64,000 nucleotides of DNA, from positions 46,511,135 through 46,575,134 of the forward strand of contig CM051517.1 in NCBI GenBank assembly GCA_028015205.1. Reading direction: 5' to 3'. Every line of letters starts with the position of its first letter. The stretch's first letter is position 1. Positions 35,401 to 46,200 of this stretch are shown here, piece after piece. The notes under the pieces were generated by a model. It was not told the origin of the DNA and made no database searches. It saw only the letters and a program-made list of their open reading frames with translations. The translations under genes were made by a program, and so were the position numbers. Source of the stretch: Mytilisepta virgata. Lineage: Eukaryota > Mollusca > Bivalvia > Mytilida > Mytilidae.

Positions 35401-38313
35401 CGTATTTGTCATACTTGGGTTTAATGTTTTGTTAGTTAGAAAGTGCCTATTTATTTGGAGTTAAGTAAATTTTGGCTTAATCAAAACCAAAATATTGCAT
35501 ACACAAAGAAAGTACTTCTAATGAAATACTAATATTCAGGGCTACAATGTATATTAATATTCAACATTCTGAAAGACTGTTCCATTATGACTATGAGAGT
35601 TATAGGTGTATATGAGCTCTTGCACCACAAACAAGCTCTTAAATTACATCTAGATGCAGAAGTCAAATATGAAAATTTTAAGTAAATAATCCATTTAAGC
35701 AAGTAATTATTCACCCATTTCATATAAATTGTGAACCTAAGATGCTTATTTGTGTTTTCAAATAGTTAAAAATATGACAAAAAGTCAAAATCCATCTCTA
35801 ATATGACAAAATTTTCATTTAATTTAAAGAGATAAAACACCTGAAGATTTATCTAGTATTACTGGTAAATTGAAGGTAATCTTTATCAGAAATAAACTAT
35901 ATGTACTATCACAACAAACCCTAATTAGTATAATTATATAAGGGATTAAAAATGGGAGAATCAGGAAGACACCAATCGGCTTGACCATAAAAATGCAAAA
36001 GAAGTTTAATGTAAGACCTTTTCTCACTGTTTTCTTGCGACGGCCTGTTTGGATTTGAGTCCAATTAAAAACAATGAATAGTAGAAAACCGTGTTTTGCT
36101 TCTTGTCATTAATAATTTGGCATCACTTCCCACTGATGCATCATTTCAGTACTTCTTCGAGTAATGACCAGTGATAACAAATTTATAAATCAAAATCATC
36201 ACATAGTCATTTCTCAAAAATGCCTCTAGAAATCTGCATACTAATAATATCCAAGATCAATCTGCAAAACAAAAATATTATAATATATTTACATTGTTTT
36301 TTAGGGGGCTTCGGTGGCCTACTGGTCTAGCTAGTTCGTCATGACTACTAATGATCACTAGCCTGTCAACGCTGGGGTTTTTAGTTCGAATTGGCGGGGT
36401 GTGTTCGACTCCGATCTTAATTGACAAGGATTGCCAATTTTCCCACCGAAGGTCGGTGGTTCTCTCCGGGTAATCCGGCTTCCTCCACCAATAAAAACTG
36501 GCCGCCGCGAAATAGCCAAATGTGCTGAAAACGGCATTAAACCCCAACTAAACAAACAAACAAACAAACATTTTCTTTTATACAATTTCAAATAGTTATT
36601 CTTGTATAATCATGAGTTTTGTACTTGCTAAAGTAACCAAATGGTTTTATTGATGGATACTGCAACTTATGTGATTATAACACTATTTATGAACATTAAT
36701 AAATATGAATTAGACTGAACAATATAACTTGGCAATAACAAAAAAATCTAATCAGTGCATTGTGTCCGTGTACAATAGACTATAACGTGAAATATGATTT
36801 ACATGTGCATTGTTATTGTTATTTTGGAACAGCAGAACAAATAAACAGTGATTAAGAAAAATAAATTTCTGTTTGCCTGGGCTTCAAAACTAAATAATTG
36901 TATGGGCAAGTATATTATTTTTTTCAAACCATAAAATTGTGCCATTCTAAAATTTCATGGGCCATCACCATATATGGACCAAAGGTCTATGACCCCTGCC
37001 ACCATTACCCCTCCCCATCTCCCCTAATCAGTAGAATAAATATAAGACAAAACCAACATGAACATAAAATTTATTCAAAACTGACGTTAATATGTTAATC
37101 ATTTAATGTCTATTTACCTCGTTACCAAATTACCTCGGACTAAAAAAAGTCTAGCAGAATTTCCATTATTGCCACGTGTATTGTGCTTTTAAATGTAAAA
37201 GACACGACCGTTTGATTTTGAAAGGGGGTATGGGTAGTGTGGTAGCACATCTCATGTCACATGTGCTAAACTAATACAACTAATTCTTTAAAATTTATAC
37301 CAATTTAGATGCACGATTCAGAATATATTTTCAATTTAGTTTAGCCTTATTATTTTGGTCACTGCATCAAGGAATTCGGGACCGATTACCGATTTCAAAA
37401 AGCATTAGCCCCGTTTTAGATGGGTCATACGCTCAGACTCCCGGCTCACACTGTACCACAGGCACATGACGTTCTATCAATATTAAAATTAGGGGCAATG
37501 GGAAGAAAATAGTCTCAAATATCTATACATAAGCCTCGCATTTCCCCCTGTTTCTTAGCCTCATACAAATAAATCTCATATTTAAAGACACTATACCTAT
37601 ATTGTTTAATTATTTCCCTTGCTGGGACGTAGTACTGGTTCGCTGAAGTGAAGAGCGACCAGTAGGAAGTAAATAGAAATGATTTATTACTTTGATATAC
37701 ATATATTTCCAGCTTTATAAAGCTATCAAGTTCGATTAGAAGGATGTTGGAAGCAAAAAGATTGCAAGTAGTTCTCAAATTTATATAAACCAAACATTAC
37801 GTTCTAATTAACCAGTTTTAAAACTTAATACTACATCCCAGCAAGGGAAATAACTTGCTTCAAATTATATCGAGCGCAGCGAGCGCTATAGGAGCATATG
37901 GCTCGTTTATAAAAGTGTCTGTTTAATTGGGACAGCCATTATGCAATCCGAATTGAATTTATTTCTTAAAGGGATTATGGCCATATTGTGCTACATACTA
38001 AGGCTAGAAAAAGTTTCATTCGGTGGAAAGGGAAGTAAAGTAAGGGAAATTAGTTCCTTCTAATTATAATTTTAGAGTCAGAATCGTGATACCGGAAATG
38101 AGTTTCTGGAAAGAGCTATTGCTGTGCTCGCATTATTGGCCACGCCAACAGCATATTAATTTTAGAGTCAGAAATGAGTTTCTGAAAAGGGCTATAATAT
38201 CCACCCTCTGATCATTAAATTTCATTAATTCAAAAAATATCTTCTCTTTTCAGATAAACGACGTAATCAAGACAATACTACAAGGGCCAGACGATGATAA
38301 ACAATTGGAATAG
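26287..38313 (+). CDS. KY/hillarin-like transglutaminase-fold protein, copy B (complete, 8 exons, 809 aa)
   Basis: Exons 26287-26430, 26975-27151, 29263-29495, 29947-31144, 31382-31550, 32028-32305, 33242-33412 and 38254-38313 sum to 2430 nt (810 codons with stop), all junctions in phase. N terminus MGICGAKPK fits N-myristoylation on Gly2 with palmitoylation on Cys4; residues 10-48 are acidic and low in complexity. Transglutaminase-like core ~108-230; KY Ig-like domains ~235-375 and ~400-580; helical C terminus 585-809. The catalytic Cys-His-Asp positions read Lys, Cys (LGCLWNAV) and His (IVHPFW), so it should be a pseudoenzyme. KY-family members with a degenerate triad act as cytoskeletal or membrane scaffolds; for this protein that is inference. 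Start choice: first ATG of the open exon, in a GAGAAATGG context. Copy A is its tandem paralogue. Confidence 0.85.
26975..27151 (+). CDS. Copy B exon 2: linker before the transglutaminase-like domain
   Basis: 59 codons, acceptor TTTCAG|GTA, donor AAT|GTAAGA, phase 0 at both ends. It encodes VTLEPIEEGYPEPKPSDDNY to EQLDSHARN. No domain is recognised. Confidence 0.75.
27896..28195. mobile_element. ~300-bp TIR element with GACG microsatellite, in copy B intron 2
   Basis: TATACCCCACTCT at 27896-27908 is mirrored by AGAGTGGGGATAT at 28183-28195. An ACGGACGGACTTACGGACGG run precedes the right end. It is the shortest version of the class, without tandem units. Confidence 0.7.
28399..28530. repeat. 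Two copies of a CTGCGATGTT...AACATCGCAG hairpin
   Basis: A perfect 10-bp stem with a 6-base loop at 28505-28530, and a diverged copy (CTGCGATGTTTCTGTAAACA, TTGCAGCAAGG) at 28399-28425. Both are followed by CAAGGT(T/C)G. Related TGCGGCAAAC pieces lie at 28300-28490. Confidence 0.65.
29263..29495 (+). CDS. Copy B exon 3: start of transglutaminase-like domain
   Basis: 233 nt, phase 0 in, two bases of an Arg codon out, donor CAG|GTAAAT. It encodes TPSSAAESFEALLAYLEEPF, then RAILVWLSSQN and STYSTFFTLLC. Lys stands at the nucleophile position three residues before the conserved Tyr. Confidence 0.9.
29947..31144 (+). CDS. Copy B exon 4: transglutaminase-like and two KY Ig-like domains
   Basis: 1198 nt. 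Acceptor ACTTAG|G completes AGG (Arg); it ends GAG|GTATTT in phase 0, a rather weak donor. It encodes IKCAQIHGVCKAGDYQPGD, CLWNAVYLHDNWHIVHPFW, SGGWVKLEEGGKTVVKR, FPVKGIYKIVFYAGN and GIGPGPATENAGLLLPTHRN. Copy A shares the whole layout, with copy B 21 codons longer in the second Ig-like domain. Confidence 0.9.
31382..31550 (+). CDS. Copy B exon 5: helical hairpin module
   Basis: 169 nt, TTTCAG acceptor, ACAG|GTACGG donor, phase 0 in and 1 out. NGTKRYARRNLLTAMEGDNV, then a second helix ending YARRKIEVLRLRT; the length and phases equal copy A's exon. Confidence 0.85.
32028..32305 (+). CDS. Copy B exon 6: helical C-terminal region
   Basis: 278 nt, CTATAG acceptor, GAG|GTACAT donor. VIHEAWLRRNAENTRALIQQ to MHGFTQELPWLLDALLELCN and LLALLTLFGEEINHDE. 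Same length as in copy A. Confidence 0.85.
33242..33412 (+). CDS. Copy B exon 7: C-terminal helical segment
   Basis: 171 nt, CGTTTCAG acceptor, CGG|GTATGT donor, phase 0 at both ends. EFEFIQLYARKLYGKIITQK through NARRAQSVLDRFTYEETQYS to KMYNR. Same length as copy A's exon. Confidence 0.85.
35176..35270 (+). mobile_element. 3' end of a GACG-microsatellite element
   Basis: GTGCGGGCGGACGGACGGAA and further GGACG units are followed by AGTAAGCTGGGGATATATAA, the layout of the right end of the 27896-28195 element. The left end was not found, so it is probably truncated or diverged. Confidence 0.55.
36304..36570 (+). mobile_element. tRNA-derived SINE, full length
   Basis: The head resembles a tRNA gene with a pol III A box (TGGCCTACTGG, about 36314-36324) and a B-box-like AGTTCGAATTG (about 36383). 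A conserved body follows (GGTCGGTGGTTCTCTCCGGG, GGCCGCCGCGAAATAGCC, GTGCTGAAAACGGCATTAAA) with an (AAAC)n tail to about 36570. The same body occurs inverted at 49505-49724 and as a fragment at 41363-41425. SINEs of this design are known in bivalves; the exact family name is not asserted. Confidence 0.85.
38254..38313 (+). CDS. Copy B exon 8: C-terminal tail and stop
   Basis: CTTTTCAG acceptor, 19 codons plus TAG: INDVIKTILQGPDDDKQLE. It is the only candidate downstream of exon 7 that combines a strong acceptor, phase 0 and an acidic tail-like peptide; it fits but transcript support is lacking. Confidence 0.7.
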   Translation: MNDVIKTILQGPDDDKQLE

Positions 38314-38447
38314 TTCAAAGAATATACACTACACCAGAGTGTTACACTCTGGAACATCAATCATTTTATGTTATAGCTCCTAATATTCCTTATTACATGT
38401 AGAATATACAAACAAACAGTTCTGGTCATTTTACTCAAAACATGTAA

Positions 38448-38453
38448 AATAAA
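38448..38453 (+). terminator. Candidate poly(A) signal of copy B
   Basis: AATAAA about 135 bases past the stop codon. Another AATAAA at 39208-39213 lies in a block that looks like a retroelement tail. Confidence 0.4.
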
Positions 38454-39180
38454 AAAAACTTAATTCGGAAATCACTATTTAATGTTTCATAAAAGTGGAT
38501 TTCTTTGGAAATCGTGTATGAAACAGTTCATATATACGCTCTGTAACAGTTTTATGATGTTCTATTGTTTCTGCACTCTTTACTTTTCAGTTACATGTAT
38601 GTTCGAGGCCACTGTGGCAATATACATTTAAATAGTTACTAGTATTGGTAGTTAATATATGTAATTGTTGTATTTCCTGTTAATTGTAGTATGGCAACAT
38701 AAAACCTCACGAGGGCATGAAAAATAATTAATACTGTAAGTAAACAAGCTGTAAAGAACCTATATTATCATTATCAGTTCAAATTTTTGTGAAAACAGGA
38801 TAACTCTCTCATGCATACATGTAGCTCTCTCCTTAGATGTCTTTGGATTTACACTTTTTCCTTGACATTTTTGATGAATTGTAAATCAAAATTGGTATCA
38901 TAGAATACATGTACCTGTATAATGTGACTTATTATAAACAAAATTTGATATTAACCGTACTTGCATTTCATATTCAAGGACGAATTATTTTGTCATTAGG
39001 ATAAAAAGTATTGCAAAATAAATGTACACTATGGAATGCTTGAAGTTTAATCAGGTGAACAGTTGTTACTTCTTCATCTTTCTGTCAAATAAGTATCATG
39101 TATACCTTTTGATTTCTGATTGTATTTTAATCACATTGAATCATTTGTAATCACTGTATGAAATTAATGTTAATTATTCT

Positions 39181-39246
39181 GCCCCTTGTGGGCGCTTCTG
39201 ATTAAGCAATAAAGTATTTGTTGTTGTTATTGTTGTTGTTGTTGTA
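39181..39246 (+). repeat. LINE-like 3' tail with (TTG)n microsatellite
   Basis: CCCCTTGTGGGCGCTTCTGA, then AAGCAATAAAGTATTTG and a (TTG/TTA)n tail to 39246. The combination of a short GC-rich stem and a microsatellite tail is typical of non-LTR retrotransposon 3' ends; it may instead be the distal 3' UTR of copy B. Confidence 0.4.
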
Positions 39247-39669
39247 TACTAATTGTCCTTTATCATAAGTTAATTACGACTATCTAAGTCGTACTGTTAT
39301 AACAAAATATCTAAATTATGCCCCATACCTTTAGCTACCATAATATATAATCTCCAATATATAAACACTAAATATCATTTTTATAAAGGAAAGGATAATA
39401 CTTTAAGACCATCGGGCGCATATATTTTTTTCAAAAGAAATGTCTATGGGACCAACAGTTTTTTTTTTATGGTGCATGAACATTAGAATCTATGTCTGAC
39501 CTAACCCGAACTCCCTTTCCTACTTGAGCTTTACAATCACATAAGTGTTTGGAAGTAACTGATTTACTCACTTTGATGGGACAATGTCATTTTTTAAAGA
39601 ATAAGAGACATGAGACAATTTTCTTCTGGTATCTGGTCCAAGGGACATGCTGTTTTTTTCTCCTCATAA

Positions 39670-41592
39670 AAACTTTTGTACCGGTGACATATGGTATTTT
39701 GACTCCATGGGATATTGACCGCAGGGTCAATATTCCATATAGTATTGTGACCCCGGAATTAAATTCTCCTCATGGAAAAAGTTACCCCTCCTCCGGCAGA
39801 AATCATTTTTTATACACAGAAATTGGGATTTTCCCATAATGGGGGTGGGGGGGGGGGGGTCAGAATACCACAGCTGATTTAAAACATTACCAAAGAGAGG
39901 GGAGGTAATTTTTCCATGACATGGAGGTCAGAATACCATAGCAGATATAAAACTACCAAGGGAAGGGGGTCATTTTTCCATGCAGGGAGGTCAGAATACC
40001 AAAGCAGATATAAAACTTAATGAGAGGGGAGGTCATTTTTCCATGACAGGGGGGTCAGAATACCATACCAGATAAAAAATTTATCAAGCAGAGATGACAG
40101 GTAGGCCAGAATATCATAGCATATAGTAAACTTACCAAGGCCAGGTGAGGTCATTTTTCCATGACAGCGAGGTCAGAATACCATAGCCAATTTAAAACAG
40201 GAGATGGGAGGTTATTTTTCCATGACAGGGAGGCCAGAATACCAACTGATCAAGGACAGGGGAGGTCATTTTTCCATGACAAGGAGATCAAAATACCACA
40301 GCAGATATAAAACATTTCCAAAGAGAGGGAATGTCATTTTTCAATGACAGGGAGGTCAGAATACCATAGCAGATATAAAATTTATCAAGGGGGGGGGGGG
40401 GGGGGTAATTTTTCCATGACAGGGAGGTCAGAATACCAGAGCAGATATACATTTTTTGCAAGGAGAAGGGAGATCATTTTTCCATGACAGGGGGTTCAGA
40501 ATACCATAGCAGATGTAAAACTATCAAGGAGAAGGGGTCATTTTTCCAAGACACGGAGGCCAGAAAACCAAAGCGGTATAGTAAACTCATCAAGGACAGG
40601 GGAAGTGATTTTGCCATGACCGGGAGGTCATAATACAATAGCCAGTTTTAAACTTTTGCAAGGAGATGGGAGGTCATTTTTCTGACTCCCACCTAACCAT
40701 GAAAATATGAACCCTTCAAATTTAATAGTTTATCTGCCATTGTATTCTGACTTCCCCCAACCATTGAGAAATGAACCCCCTGTAATTTAATAGTTTATCT
40801 ACTATGGTATTTTGACCCCAAAACCATGGGAAAACGAACCCCCTTTAATTTAAAAGTTTATCTGCTGTGGTATTCTGACTCCCATAACCTTGAAAAAATG
40901 AAACCCCTGTAATATTTCAAAGTTTATCTGCCATCGTATTCTACCCCCCCCCCCCCTAACCATGGAAAAATGACCCCCTATAAGTTAATAGTTTATCTGC
41001 CATGGTATTCCGATCCCTCTTACCATGGAAAAATGACCCCCGTAATTTTAAAGTTTATCTTCCATGGAATTCTGACCTTCTAAACCATGGAAAAATGAAC
41101 CCTATATAATTTAAAGTTCATCTGCCATGGTATTTTTCCCCATGACCATGGAAAAATGAACCCTTGTAATTTAATACTTTATCTGCGATGGTATTCTGAC
41201 CCCCCCCCCCCCCCCCCCAACTATGGAAAAAATGAACCCCCTATAATTCGATACTAATACATGTACTAATATGTTTATTTCTCAATCAAGGGGTCCTTAA
41301 GGGCATATAAATCATACAAAAGAACGATAATATAAACATGAACACAATACAAATTTCAATAATTGTCATGTTCGTTTGTTTAGTTGGGGTTTTAAGCCGT
41401 TTTCAGCACATTAGGAAAGCCAGCCGGACAAAGAGAGATAACTCCATATAATTCAATAGTCATGGTATTCTTTAAAAGTTTACCTGATATGGTATTTTGA
41501 CCCCCCAACCATGGAAAAGTGAACCCCCTTTTCAAGTCTATGTTATAAAACAATTTCCCATGGGGTCAAAATGCCACATAACACCGGTCTAT
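39670..41592. mobile_element. ~1.9-kb palindromic tandem array (fold-back element)
   Basis: The left half (39840-40683) has about twelve 55-70-bp units built from GGGGAGGTCATTTTTCCATG, GGAGGTCAGAATACCATAGC and AGATATAAAACT. From about 40684 to 41260 the same units run as reverse complement (AGTTTATCTGCCATGGTATT, CCATGGAAAAATGACCCCC). The outer edges also mirror: CCGGTGACATATGGTATTTT near 39680 against AAAATGCCACATAACACCGG near 41569. Several long G and C tracts occur. A SINE fragment at 41363-41425 interrupts the right arm. ORFs inside are repeat translations. Confidence 0.8.
41363..41425 (-). mobile_element. SINE tail fragment, inverted
   Basis: GTTTGTTTAGTTGGGGTTTT and CCGTTTTCAGCACAT are the reverse complement of the tail side of the SINE at 36304-36570. 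Only about 60 bp remain. Confidence 0.6.
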
Positions 41593-43141
41593 CCCTGCGA
41601 TAAATATTTCATCGTCCATCTTATAATTTATTTAAGTCCTCTAAAAATATACCTTACAAATGTTTGCATTGACATTTTGTATTATTATACCTCTAATCAG
41701 AATCTAGGAATTTGATTGGTTGTTGACCAAACATTGAAATTGGCAAATGACTCCAGAAACGCACACTTGAACGGAAATTACCTCGCGTGCGTTATAATGA
41801 CTCCATCTGGACAAGGAACTGACCTCGCGTGCGTTATATAAATAAAATGTTGAACCCAAAATTTTCATTGACGTGCGTGACTTCTTGAATTTGTTGTTGT
41901 TATAACGTTGATGTTATAAAAAACAAAAACAAACTTAGGGATGATCGCTGGTCTAATAGGAAATAAATAGGATTTGAAATAGGTGTTTTAGTTTGAGAGA
42001 ACATATGAATAGTAAACAAATAAGCAAGAAAAAATATAGGTTCATGTGCTCATTTTAGAGCTATAAGGAATTGAAAATTTGCAGGAAATGGGTTTTCTCT
42101 GGATTTTTCCTTGTCTTTGCATTGGCAACTTCAGTCTCTCCAAAATGTATGAAAAAATAAAAAGGATTTCAGAAGATTTTGTCAATTACCTTTTTACGCT
42201 ATATATGATTGAATTATAAAAGAAAAAGTAGGGGTTCATGGATAAAACCCGAGGATTCCGAAAATCTGACAAAAAGACCAAAACATGACCAGCGAGCATC
42301 CTTCATACAACTTTTATATTCATTATCAGTATAATAAAACATGGTGAATTTAAGTGAGGTCCCTTGATCTGACTGACTCGCTGACCTGACCTAGCTGACT
42401 TCGGCCGTTGGCCTAAGTCAGGTCAGGTCTCGAGTCTTCAATTCCCAATGTTGACCTCATGAGGAGTAATTAATTGTATAACAGTAAACTTTTGAAAGAA
42501 ATTATTTCATGCAATTTAAGATACGGGTCACACTTGCTAGTGGTTTGAACTCCTACAAGTATAGGTCACCTTTCGTGAGCTTTTCGGCCTGTAAAATCTT
42601 CCCTTTCTGTAGGACAAAATGTATTAAAAATTAGCATGAATTATTTCTTTAAGGACCTTTACAAGCTTTATACAATTCATGCACATGGCTGTCGTGAACA
42701 ATTCATTTATATATTAATTTCTATATGCTTGTGCTGTGAATGTCACAGGGACAAAAATTGACATGACATTTTAAAACTAGTTTAACGCTGCCATGTTTTT
42801 ATATGTCTGTCTGAAAATATAGACCTTTATTGTTGTATCTCTCTGTGTATTGTTTTTATACTAAACCATCCATTGTGAGTACATGCACCATGCATACGCC
42901 TACATGAGGCCGGATCGCTTGTTGTACTTTTTAGAGTTATTCAGCATATAGAAAAGGACTGATGTCTTTACCTAAAATACATGATAAAAGATGGTGTTTA
43001 AGAAAGTTTTTTGGTTGAAATAAGACATAGTTGAGAATTTGGTAGCTTTTGGACCGATGCAAAATTTTATTTACATATTCCGGACTTTTTACTCATCCAA
43101 ACCATGTGCGTTTTTCTTTAGATGACGTAAAACCGTCAAAA

Positions 43142-43239
43142 ATGGCGAATACGTTGATTCCTGTTATTATTTTTACAGTATTTTTTGGACTGATAAGCGG
43201 TTCAGCTAGACAGTTATTTGATGATAAAGTCAGCTATGA
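43142..43239 (+). CDS. Lysine-rich protein exon 1: signal peptide
   Basis: The ATG lies in an AAAATGGCG context. A hydrophobic core LIPVIIFTVFFGLI precedes a small-residue cleavage site (SGSA|RQ). The donor GTAAGC leaves a phase-2 end. Confidence 0.8.
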
Positions 43240-46200
43240 GTAAGCATATAAAAGATTTTTTATTAATTTTAGTATGTAAACAGACAAATAGATCTATTGT
43301 TTTAGAGGCTGTACAACTATGTCTGTCAGTTTGTTTCAGCCTGATTTTGCTTCAACAGGCGCTTATGTCCCCGTCTTAGTCTTTAAAACTGTTTTAAAAT
43401 TAACACTTATTATCTTTTAAAAGTTTAAATTTGTTTAAATTTCAGGAAATGTGTGGTAACATTTTTTAAATCTTTTTCTTAACCCTTTCACTGCCACAGG
43501 AAATTCACATAAATATATACATCTGAGTGCCAACCTGTTTTTTTTTTACTGCCGATTGTCCGGTGACGTTCACAATAGCATGACGTTAACAATGGCAAAG
43601 CTTTAGCTTCCATAAAAGGGGTAAAATTAGGGAATATTGAATCTGAATATGGACAATTTTCGAGATTTTAAATTTCATGGAATATTCTTTAATACATCTA
43701 TATACTTGCCAACATATTTTTGCTAGAATCCTTGATAAAATCGACAGGGGGTTGGTTCCAGGGCTAAGCCCCCCCCCCCCCCCCCCCACCAAAAAACGAT
43801 TTTAAGATATTTGGAAGCTGTTTCTAGAGTGCGAAAATGTGAATTAAGTATTACCAATGAAGTTTCATAACCGTCGGCTTTTTATCAGATCAAACAGATA
43901 TTTTTTTAAACCATTAAACGATGTATAAGCACTGAAAAAATCCCTGGGAAATTTAGAAATCCCGGAGAATATTACAGTTCACCCAGTAACCCGGTAATGG
44001 GGTCAAATTTCCTGAGGTTCAGGGAGAAATCCGGAGCATTGGCATGTATGCATCAATATATAGCTATATGACCTCATTCATTTTTTGTCATATTTTTTAC
44101 TGAATTTAACAACATCTTTGATATAAATTGTGGTGAAAATTTCGTCGATTTCAACTCATCAGTTGTGCGCAGGGTATAATTTTGAACTTATTACGTGCTT
44201 TCCGTAATGATACATCCTGAAAATCTCGAATACCCCCCCCCCCCCCCCCCCGCCCCAAAATGAAAAAGAAAAGAGGTCCAAGTCTATATAATCAGAGGTC
44301 AAAATTGCACAAAATAATCGGGATAGAAGTTAAAAATCAGAAAAATCAGGGACGCAAGTTGCTATCAAAAGTAATCATTAGGGAATTAACTACTGCCGTG
44401 TAGAAATTAATAATATTTATTTATTAATAGTAAACAGCTATCTGAAGGAACAAAAAGTGATAAATTTCGGAAACAAAAATGGAATAAGATTGCGATATGA
44501 TCTCGAACTGGAAATGGTAGAGATCTCCACCCTATAACCGTATTTTTTCTCCTTATTAGTATACACATTCATTGATGTATAATGGGGATACCTAGTGGGT
44601 ATTATGTCCTGCCTCTCAAAATATGTTTGTCTTTATAAATTTGAATACTTTGAGATTCCCACCCTATAACCATATATAAATTTAGAGTATCCTCTGTGAA
44701 TTTTAGTTGCAGTGCTTTTTGTAATACTGTCATGACTGCTTGTGATAATAAACTTTCATGAAGTCTTGGAACTTGCAAATGATGCAGGTACCCTTTGTTA
44801 TCTTCCTACGTTATATAAAATGTTTGAGATTTCTTTTTATGAAGTACCCCGTAAATAATTATAAATATTTTGGTATTAATTCAAATTCCATTGCTAAAGC
44901 GTGCATATTAACATCAATACTGGGCATGAGCACTTTGTGCTATGGTTAAAACTTTTTTGGACCAATAATAAATCTATGAATTAAAAAAAATTTAAAGGGA
45001 TATGCCAAAGGGATATTTTTTTTTAGAATGTTTTGTTTTGTTTGTTGAAATGTTGTATTATTTTTTTTTGTATTGTTATTTTTATCTGATAAAAAGATAT
45101 GACTCACATGAGTTAGTACTGCCGGTAAAATAGAAATATACATGTAAGGTATATATCTTCAATTTCACATCCACCTTTCCTCATCCACTATGTCAACACA
45201 TTTCAGTGCTCTTTATATCCATTTGAAAATTTTGACCAAAAGTTGATTTCATAAAAGTTTGTTGCGAAAAATTTGAGTATTTACAAAAATAAATAAAAAC
45301 AAGAGATAGTTTCATTAGGGGTGGTGGTAAATAATCCATGCTATTTCATTAAAGGCGGCCAGAAAGTCAGGATTATGGTAATACTCATATACAGTCAACT
45401 CTCGTTATGTCGAATCTTTGGGGACCTGAAAATCTAGTTCAACTTAAGCATAAAAATTCGAGATATCAGGAGAAATCTGTATAGTTACTGCGGTTGCACT
45501 CCACAAATTAATAGTGGATAAATAAATGTGAAGTGAGCTAACAAATATCATGGTCTTGTGCCATCTTCAGAGTAAATAATACCCATATACATATATATAT
45601 ATATTTTGAAAGGCCATTATGTTAGCATTGTTTCAATCATGATAAAATAAATAAAAAATATCCATGGAAACCTAGTTGGCATAGCAACATTTCAAAAATT
45701 TTCATAAAAAAGCTTTAAAAATGTTAAATTTCACTCCACTTCGGCTTAAAATTGAGGTCTGATGCAGCGTTTCAATCCAATTGAGACTTAATTTTTCAGA
45801 TTCTGCATAAAATTCCATTGCATATGGGGGAAAAAAGGTTTACTTTTCCGGCTCTTTTTTTCGCAATTTAACTTACCAGTGCAGGTGCCGATTATCACTG
45901 TCAAAGTTTTACACACCACATGTCAATTCACAAGTCCCACTTTATGACCTCCAACTACTTGTCAGAAACAAAATCAGTTAATGTGTTCGTATTTTTTTAA
46001 ACTAAAATCTATCCTCTTTCAGTCAATATTACAATTTTGAGGTTAAGACATTTATTATTTATCTATCATGTAGTCAAACTTTACCAACTCTAATAATTAA
46101 TAAAATTCTGCTGGTGCATTTCTCTGAAACTAAGATAATTAGTGGAGTGTAACCTGCTGTTGCGGGTCCAAACAGATAATTTGAGTTACCCGGAATTTCG

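Larger units (their letters stand above)
33413..38253 (+). other. Copy B intron 7 (4.8 kb) with repeats
   Basis: It holds a long C tract (about 33708-33727), the end of a tandem-repeat-class element (35176-35270), and a SINE (36304-36570). No coding sequence is recognised; the several ORFs of 60-114 codons have no family features. Confidence 0.6.

Noticed and set aside
36314..36400. Possible functional tRNA gene
   Set aside because: A and B boxes are present but the sequence cannot form a full cloverleaf and continues into a SINE body with an AAAC tail.
39549..39839. 96-codon ORF
   Set aside because: It runs into the left arm of the palindromic array and has no family features.
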